A stretch of 19,297 bases of DNA from Pseudomonadota bacterium. Lineage in GTDB: Bacteria; Pseudomonadota; Alphaproteobacteria; Sphingomonadales; Sphingomonadaceae. Position numbers and translations under genes: made by a program. This document shows positions 14,980 to 19,297 of this stretch, piece by piece (the stretch's first letter is position 1; every line of letters starts with the position of its first letter). The notes beneath the pieces are model-generated. The model ran no database searches. It was not told where the DNA came from and worked only from the letters and a program-made list of their open reading frames with translations. The stretch covers positions 1 to 19,297 of the forward strand of contig JAFAGN010000014.1 of NCBI GenBank assembly GCA_023422695.1. The letters are read 5' to 3'.

Positions 14980-15774
14980 ATGCCATTGGGTGAAGAGCTT
15001 CGCGGACATTTGCCGTATTTGCGCCGGTACGCGCGCGCGCTGACGGGCAGTCAGCAGCATGGCGACAATTTTGTCCACACGACGCTCGAAGTGATTGTCG
15101 CCGCGCCGCATGAATTCAGCGCCGGCAACGGCACCCGCATCGACCTGTACCGCAATTTCCACCGCATCTGGGAAAGCGCCTATATCGACGATGGCGAAGG
15201 CGATGACGAGGGCGAAGACCCCTTCGTCCGCGCCGCCAATCAGCGCCTCGCCCAAATCACGCCGCTCGGCCGCCAGATATTGCTGCTGACCGCGCTCGAA
15301 GGTTTCACGGTTGCAGAGGCCGGGGTGATTACCGGCACCGACCATGTGACCGTGGAAACCTTGCTGGCGGAAGCCGTCGGCGAACTCGACCGCGAATCGC
15401 GCACGTCGGTGCTGATCATCGAAGACGAACCCCTGATCGCGATGGAACTCGAACAGATCGTGCGCGAACTTGGGCACACCGTCGCCGGGGTCGCAACGAC
15501 CCACGCCGACGCCGTCGCCGCGTTCGAGGCGACCGATGCCGGGCTGGTGCTCGCCGATATCCAGCTTGCCGACGGATCGTCGGGGATCGATGCGGTGCAG
15601 GACATCCTAGCGATCGCGCCGGTGCCGGCAATTTTCATCACCGCTTTTCCCGAACGACTGCTGACCGGCGGGCGCGTCGAGCCGACATTCCTGATCTCGA
15701 AGCCGTTTCGCGAGAATACGGTGCGCGCGGCGATCAGCCAGAGCTTGCTGTTTACCCCGCAGCTGGCGGCGTAA
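14980..15774 (+). CDS. phyR: General stress response anti-anti-sigma regulator PhyR
   Basis: The 264-residue protein has the unique PhyR layout. A degenerate sigma-factor-like N-terminus (about 1-135, LRGHLPYLRRYARALTG to the region-4-like GFTVAEAGVITG) is joined to a response-regulator receiver (about 143-258). Receiver residues are Glu148-Asp149, phosphoacceptor Asp193 (VLADIQLADG), Thr221 (FITAFPERLLTG) and Lys241 (SKPF). On phosphorylation the sigma-like part mimics EcfG and binds NepR, releasing the sigma factor. GGGAGG sits 7 bases before the ATG at 14980, and an EcfG-type promoter precedes it. The longer in-frame ATG at 14914 would include the promoter and is rejected. The gene ends six bases from the convergent sigma-factor paralogue. 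Confidence 0.96.
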   Translation: MPLGEELRGHLPYLRRYARALTGSQQHGDNFVHTTLEVIVAAPHEFSAGNGTRIDLYRNFHRIWESAYIDDGEGDDEGEDPFVRAANQRLAQITPLGRQILLLTALEGFTVAEAGVITGTDHVTVETLLAEAVGELDRESRTSVLIIEDEPLIAMELEQIVRELGHTVAGVATTHADAVAAFEATDAGLVLADIQLADGSSGIDAVQDILAIAPVPAIFITAFPERLLTGGRVEPTFLISKPFRENTVRAAISQSLLFTPQLAA

Positions 15775-15780
15775 CCGGGC

Positions 15781-16335
15781 CTATTCGCGGCCGGGACCGT
15801 TGGCGGTCAGATGATCGACATCGTCCATGATCGATCGAAAAACTTCGCTGGACGGCAATTCGTCGGTGCTGCGCAGCGGCATTTCGCCGCCTTCCAATAT
15901 GGCCTGCAACGCGGTGCGCGCGCGCGACACGCGGCTTTTCATCGTCCCGACGGCGCAGCCGCAAATCGCCGCCCCCTCCTCATAGGATAATTGTCCCGCG
16001 CCGATCAGCACCAGCGCCTCGCGCTGATCGACCGGCAGCAACAGCAAGGCGCGCTGGACATCGGCCAGGTGCAGGCTGTCGCCCTGATCATCGGGCGCGA
16101 CCAGCAACCGTTCGGCCGCCATCTCGTCATATTCGGCAGTAAATTTCTTGCGCCGCATCTGTGACAGGAAACAATTGCGCAGAATCACAAACGCCCAGCT
16201 TTTCATGCTCGCCGGTCCCGGGACATATTGCGCCCGCGCCTTCCACGCCTTCAGCATCGTTTCCTGGACCAGATCGTCCGCCAGGTCGGCATTGCCGCAC
16301 AGGCTGCGCCCAAAGGCGCGCAGATGCGGCAACAT
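15781..16335 (-). CDS. EcfG-type (ECF15) sigma factor paralogue, start uncertain
   Basis: From the first ATG (16335) the protein is 184 residues. It closely resembles the EcfG encoded at 17361: MLPHLRAFGRSLCGNADLADDLVQETM, SWAFVILRNCFLSQMRRKKF in region 2, and GCAVGTMKSRVSRARTAL in region 4. Similarity continues upstream of that ATG (PLDDASFKRELAA against SLSDAEFKALLAA) for 26 codons to an in-frame TAG. That stretch contains no ATG, GTG or TTG. ATT at 16413 or ATC at 16410, with AAGG just upstream, would give 210 or 209 residues, matching the 209 of the paralogue. Translation may therefore use a rare start codon, or the gene may be shortened. Its likely role is a second stress sigma factor under NepR control. 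Confidence 0.85.
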   Translation of the reverse strand: MLPHLRAFGRSLCGNADLADDLVQETMLKAWKARAQYVPGPASMKSWAFVILRNCFLSQMRRKKFTAEYDEMAAERLLVAPDDQGDSLHLADVQRALLLLPVDQREALVLIGAGQLSYEEGAAICGCAVGTMKSRVSRARTALQAILEGGEMPLRSTDELPSSEVFRSIMDDVDHLTANGPGRE

Positions 16336-16513
16336 GGCCGCCAGCTCGCGCTTGAAGCTGGCATCGTCGAGCGGTTGAGGGTCGAGCGGCGGAGGCGTCA
16401 GGTCGTTGATAATCTAGCCTTAGTTTATGCAGGTATCGGCGATATGCCCGTCAGGCTTAGCGGCTCGCGCCCGCGATGCAAACGGGAACCGCTGGGAAGA
16501 GAAGGAAAAGCCG

Positions 16514-16921
16514 TCAGTCGGCGGGGCGCGACCGCCGCCCCAGCGCGATGAAATTTTCCATCATCAACGCATCCTGCGGGTCGAGCCGACCGCTTGCCGC
16601 GATACGCGCCAGACCGTCGTCGTGGCCGCGAAACTGCGGATCATACAGCATCGTCCATTCGGCGAAGGCGCGCTCCGCAATCTCGCGGCGCCGGATTTCC
16701 ACCATCCCGCTGTGCCGCGGATCGCTGCGGATCACCGCCAGGCACGCATCGACCTTGTCTGCAGGACCTTCGAGCAGCTGCATGAAATTATGGCCGTTAA
16801 AGATCAGCGCCCCGGTCAGCGCATCGCGCTGATTGTTGCGGCGGGCCTGTACCAACAGCGCGGCGATATCCTGTTCGCCGATCATCGGATCGGCAACGCT
16901 AACATAGGTGACGGAAAGCAA
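16514..16921 (-). CDS. BLUF-domain blue-light sensor
   Basis: A 135-residue stand-alone BLUF protein, which senses blue light through bound FAD. Against AppA, with a constant offset of 15, it has Tyr6 (AppA Tyr21), Asn30 (Asn45), Gln48 (Gln63, in FMQLLEG), Trp89 (Trp104) and Met91 (Met106). The whole photoactive hydrogen-bond set is therefore present. The TTG at 16921 is preferred because it starts LLSVTYVS as BLUF domains do and has GGAG 8 bases before it. A TTG at 16972 adds 17 unlikely residues. There is no output domain, so it must act through a partner. It lies about 100 bases upstream of the sigma-factor paralogue on the same strand, inside the stress locus. Confidence 0.9.
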   Translation of the reverse strand: MLSVTYVSVADPMIGEQDIAALLVQARRNNQRDALTGALIFNGHNFMQLLEGPADKVDACLAVIRSDPRHSGMVEIRRREIAERAFAEWTMLYDPQFRGHDDGLARIAASGRLDPQDALMMENFIALGRRSRPAD

Positions 16922-17073
16922 GCGACGTTCTCCAGCGCCACCGCGCGGGAGAGGCCCACGCGGGAAAGGCAAAGCATAACCCCTCGCCGCAAGCCTGGTC
17001 GCCTACGCGGCGCACCCGATAGGGCCGTTGTGACATCTTGGCAACGCTTTCGTCGCAAAAAACGCAACTGCCG

Positions 17074-17098
17074 GGAACCTGCGGCGCATTTCGTCGTT
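17074..17098 (+). promoter_or_regulatory. EcfG-dependent promoter of nepR-ecfG
   Basis: GGAAC at 17074-17078 and CGTT at 17095-17098 with a 16-base spacer exactly match the alphaproteobacterial general stress promoter. The expected transcription start, 6-8 bases past the -10, falls at or just before the nepR ATG at 17107. The operon would therefore be autoregulated and nearly leaderless. Confidence 0.85.
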
Positions 17099-17106
17099 GC
17101 TCCGAC

Positions 17107-17361
17107 ATGGCTACGCAAGGCAACAACAGGTCGAACGGCACGGGCACCCCGCCCCCGGGGGCTGATGCGCCAAATCGCAAGCAGGGCAGCTTTCCCGGTA
17201 CGGACAGCGATGAATGGCATCGCACGCTCACCGGACGCCAGGCGCCCGAACCGGTCAGCGCGAAGCTGCGGATGATCTATGGCAATATCGTGTCGGAGCA
17301 GCTCCCCGAAAATATGCTCGACCTGTTGTCGCAGCTCGACCAGAAAAGTTCGGAGCAATAA
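17107..17361 (+). CDS. nepR: Anti-sigma factor NepR
   Basis: This 84-residue cytoplasmic anti-sigma factor sequesters EcfG until phosphorylated PhyR binds it. Residues 1-45 are a disordered, Gly/Pro/Asn-rich tail. The conserved two-helix core is VSAKLRMIYGNIVSEQLPENM then LDLLSQLD (50-78), matching the NepR family pattern. The ATG at 17107 is the only canonical start compatible with the EcfG promoter, since the earlier ATG at 17038 lies upstream of it. The stop overlaps the ecfG start by one base (TAATG), so anti-sigma and sigma should be made in a fixed ratio. Confidence 0.9.
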   Translation: MATQGNNRSNGTGTPPPGADAPNRKQGSFPGTDSDEWHRTLTGRQAPEPVSAKLRMIYGNIVSEQLPENMLDLLSQLDQKSSEQ

Positions 17362-17990
17362 TGGCCGAGCCCGCCGCTGCGGCGCCGACCGGCAACAGCC
17401 TGTCCGACGCCGAATTCAAGGCGCTGCTCGCCGCCGTGATCCCGCATCTGCGCGCTTATGGCCGCAGCCTGTCGGGTAACCCCGACCTCGCGGACGACCT
17501 GACCCAGGACACAATGGTCAAGGCGTGGGCCTCGCGCGACCGGTTCGAACGCGGCACGTCGATCAAGGCATGGACCTTTGTCATCCTGCGCAATACGTTT
17601 CTGTCGCAGATGCGCCGTAACAAGTTCGTCGGGGAATATGACGAAACGGCGGTCGAGCGCACGATGTCGACCCCGGCCAGCCAGGAAGACAGCGGCGAGA
17701 TGGCCGACCTGCAACGCGGCTTGATGGAGCTGCCGCAAGACCAGCGCGAGGCGCTGATCCTGGTCGGCGCGGGCGGCATGTCGTATGAAGAAGCCGCCAG
17801 CATCTGCGATTGCGCGCTCGGCACGATGAAAAGCCGGGTGTCGCGGGCGCGCGCGGCTCTCGAAGAGATCATGAATAGCGGACAATTTTCGCGCAAGCGC
17901 GCCGATGCGCCGCCCGCGAGCGAGGCGGTCGATGCGATCATGGACAGCGTCGAAATCATCACCGCGCGGCGCGAAGCGGCGAACCGTTAA
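17361..17990 (+). CDS. ecfG: General stress response sigma factor EcfG (ECF15)
   Basis: A 209-residue extracytoplasmic-function sigma factor that directs RNA polymerase to GGAAC/CGTT promoters under stress. Region 2 spans about 25-95 (IPHLRAYGRSLSGNPDLADDL, TFVILRNTFLSQMRRNKF). Region 4 spans about 120-175 (LPQDQREALILVGAGGMSYEEAASICDCALG then TMKSRVSRARAAL). Its position directly after nepR, and the EcfG promoter before the pair, identify it as the locus's main stress sigma factor with positive feedback. A second, diverged copy lies at 15781-16335. Confidence 0.95.
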   Translation: MAEPAAAAPTGNSLSDAEFKALLAAVIPHLRAYGRSLSGNPDLADDLTQDTMVKAWASRDRFERGTSIKAWTFVILRNTFLSQMRRNKFVGEYDETAVERTMSTPASQEDSGEMADLQRGLMELPQDQREALILVGAGGMSYEEAASICDCALGTMKSRVSRARAALEEIMNSGQFSRKRADAPPASEAVDAIMDSVEIITARREAANR

Positions 17991-18058
17991 GCCCTCTCGA
18001 CTTTGCCGCGCCGTGACGCCAGATTGGTGCATCTTTCCCCAGCAAAGCGAGCTTCCCG

Positions 18059-19231
18059 ATGAAAACACTGCCGCTCCTCGCCCTTACCGTCGCACTTGCC
18101 GCGGGCGCCTGTTCCGCCGGAACCGCGTCGAGCCAGCCCGCCGATCCCGCCAAACTCGACGCATCGGGTGATCACCCCGCTACCCCCGTCGCCGATGCGC
18201 CGTTCACCGTCCAGGACGTCGCAAGCTTTGACGAGCCCTGGGCAATGACCTTTGTACCCGGCACCCGCGCCGCGCTGATCACCGAAAAATCGGGCAAGCT
18301 GAAGCTGTGGCAGGAGAATGGCCCGACGCTCGACGTCGCGGGCGTACCGGCGGTGGCCTATGGTGGCCAGGGTGGCCTGGGCGATATCATCGTCGCGCCC
18401 GATTTCGCGACCAGCGGCACCGTCTATCTCAGCTGGGCCGAACCCGGCGCGGGCGACACGACCGGCGCGGTCGTCGGCATGGCGAAGCTGGTGCAAGGCG
18501 CCACTCCGCGGCTGGAGGGGCTGAAGACGATCTGGACGCAGTCGCCGAAGGTCAACGGCAAAGGCCATTATTCGCACCGCCTCGCCTTTTCACCCGACGG
18601 CCAATATCTGTTCATCGGATCGGGCGACCGGCAAAAGATGGAACCGGCGCAGGACAAGGGCGGCACGCTGGGCAAGATCGTCCGGCTCAAGCCCGACGGC
18701 AGCGTCCCGACCGACAATCCGTTCGCGGCGCAGGGCGGCGTCACCGCGCAGATCTGGTCGCTGGGCCACCGCAACATTCTCGGGCTGACCTTCGACGGCA
18801 CCGGAAAGCTGTGGAATCAGGAAATGGGGCCGCGCCACGGCGACGAGATCAACCTGGTCGAACGCGGCAACAACTACGGCTGGCCGGTCGTGTCGAACGG
18901 CGACCATTATAATGGCACCGACATCCCCGACCACCCGACCCGGCCCGAACTGGCCGCCCCGAAGCTGTGGTGGAACCCCGCCGTCTCGCCGGGCGGGCTC
19001 GCCTGGTACGGCGGCGACCTTTATCCCGGCTGGAAGAACAGCCTGCTGATGGGCGCTCTTTCGGGCGAAGGCCTGGTCCGCGCCAGCATCGATGGCGACA
19101 AGCTTTCCAAGGCAGACCGCTGGGATTTCGGTACCCGGGTTCGCGAAGTCGAAGTGCGCGATGACGGGACGGTCTGGCTGCTGTTCGACGGCAAGGACGG
19201 CAAGCTGGTAAAGCTGGTTCCGAAACGCTGA
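18059..19231 (+). CDS. PQQ-dependent aldose sugar dehydrogenase, lipoprotein-type
   Basis: A 390-residue six-bladed beta-propeller quinoprotein of the soluble glucose dehydrogenase/YliI family, which oxidises aldose sugars using pyrroloquinoline quinone in the periplasm. The signal peptide MKTLPLLALTVALAAGAC ends in a lipobox-like AGAC, so Cys18 may be lipidated. The Ala at -3 is less common than Leu. Family motifs include DEPWAMTFVPG (58-68), KGHYSHRLAFSPDG with the likely catalytic His173, GSGDRQK, GTLGKIVRL, SLGHRNILGL (Arg238), and QEMGPRHGDEINLVERGNNYGWP. It follows ecfG by 68 bases with no visible EcfG promoter. Whether the organism makes PQQ cannot be judged here. Confidence 0.93.
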   Translation: MKTLPLLALTVALAAGACSAGTASSQPADPAKLDASGDHPATPVADAPFTVQDVASFDEPWAMTFVPGTRAALITEKSGKLKLWQENGPTLDVAGVPAVAYGGQGGLGDIIVAPDFATSGTVYLSWAEPGAGDTTGAVVGMAKLVQGATPRLEGLKTIWTQSPKVNGKGHYSHRLAFSPDGQYLFIGSGDRQKMEPAQDKGGTLGKIVRLKPDGSVPTDNPFAAQGGVTAQIWSLGHRNILGLTFDGTGKLWNQEMGPRHGDEINLVERGNNYGWPVVSNGDHYNGTDIPDHPTRPELAAPKLWWNPAVSPGGLAWYGGDLYPGWKNSLLMGALSGEGLVRASIDGDKLSKADRWDFGTRVREVEVRDDGTVWLLFDGKDGKLVKLVPKR

Positions 19232-19263
19232 GAGCGGTCGTTTGACGGCCTGTTGAACCGTAG

Positions 19264-19282
19264 CCCTGAGCCTGTCGAAGGG
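19264..19282. repeat. One arm of the CTTCGACAAGCTCAGG repeat family
   Basis: CCCTGAGCCTGTCGAAGGG is the same core as the repeats at 3876-3946 and 9135-9241. The partner arm is probably beyond the window edge. It lies about 30 bases after the sugar dehydrogenase stop codon. Confidence 0.65.
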
Positions 19283-19297
19283 CGCCTACCCGGATAG

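Noticed and set aside
16484..16508. A second GGAAC on the plus strand near the sigma paralogue
   Set aside because: No CGTT-like element occurs 16-17 bases downstream, and no plus-strand gene follows it closely.
17038..17106. Upstream ATG extension of nepR
   Set aside because: The extension contains the EcfG promoter itself, and the extra residues do not resemble the NepR family.
16427..17275. 282-residue plus-strand ORF across the BLUF gene
   Set aside because: It overlaps the BLUF gene in antisense and runs through the nepR promoter. BLUF residues match AppA at five positions with a constant offset, so the minus frame is the real one.

Overview
The window is GC-rich, densely packed chromosomal DNA with long antisense shadow ORFs, as expected at high GC. 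The gene content is an alphaproteobacterial PhyR-NepR-EcfG stress locus, a GTTC-N7-GTTC type LexA box and glutathione-dependent formaldehyde oxidation. Together with dispersed palindromes of the CTTCGACAAGCTCAGG and GTCATTGCGAGGAG kinds, this suggests the Sphingomonadales, perhaps Sphingopyxis or Sphingomonas. That assignment is inference from memory of such genomes, not a search.

Layout. (1) 1-5.1 kb: a quinone oxidoreductase on the plus strand faces a minus-strand run of frmA, purU, a VOC protein, a prolyl-tRNA deacylase-like gene and fghA. FrmA and FghA are the two steps from S-hydroxymethylglutathione to formate. PurU releases formate from 10-formyl-tetrahydrofolate. (2) 5.1-7.7 kb: a small AT-richer hypothetical gene, L-serine dehydratase (sdaA) and iron superoxide dismutase (sodB), all minus. 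(3) 7.8-13.2 kb: a four-gene minus-strand DNA-repair operon. It runs radical SAM protein, UdgX, MBL-fold exonuclease, ATP-dependent DNA ligase, with every junction overlapping (ATGA, TGATG, GTGA). A perfect GAAC-N7-GAAC LexA-type box lies 18 bp upstream of the first gene, so the operon is probably SOS-controlled. The ligase gene carries a dispersed palindromic repeat read through in frame.

(4) 13.2-18.0 kb: a general stress response locus. It has an HWE histidine kinase, a possible small upstream gene coupled to it, divergent phyR, an EcfG-type sigma paralogue that seems to lack a normal start codon, a BLUF blue-light sensor, and a nepR-ecfG pair behind a textbook EcfG promoter (GGAAC-N16-CGTT). 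In the known circuit, phosphorylated PhyR captures the anti-sigma factor NepR and frees EcfG. The kinase would set PhyR phosphorylation. The BLUF protein is a candidate light input. (5) 18.0-19.3 kb: a lipoprotein-type PQQ-dependent sugar dehydrogenase and half of another dispersed repeat.

The points most worth a second look are the LexA-boxed repair operon without an adjacent Lhr-type helicase or PdeM, the in-frame repeat inside the ligase, the BLUF-sigma pair inside the stress locus, the possible ATT/ATC start of the second sigma factor, the near-leaderless nepR, and the small ORF overlapping the kinase start. No tRNA, rRNA, CRISPR array, insertion sequence or phage gene was seen. No stretch over 300 bases is without a gene.
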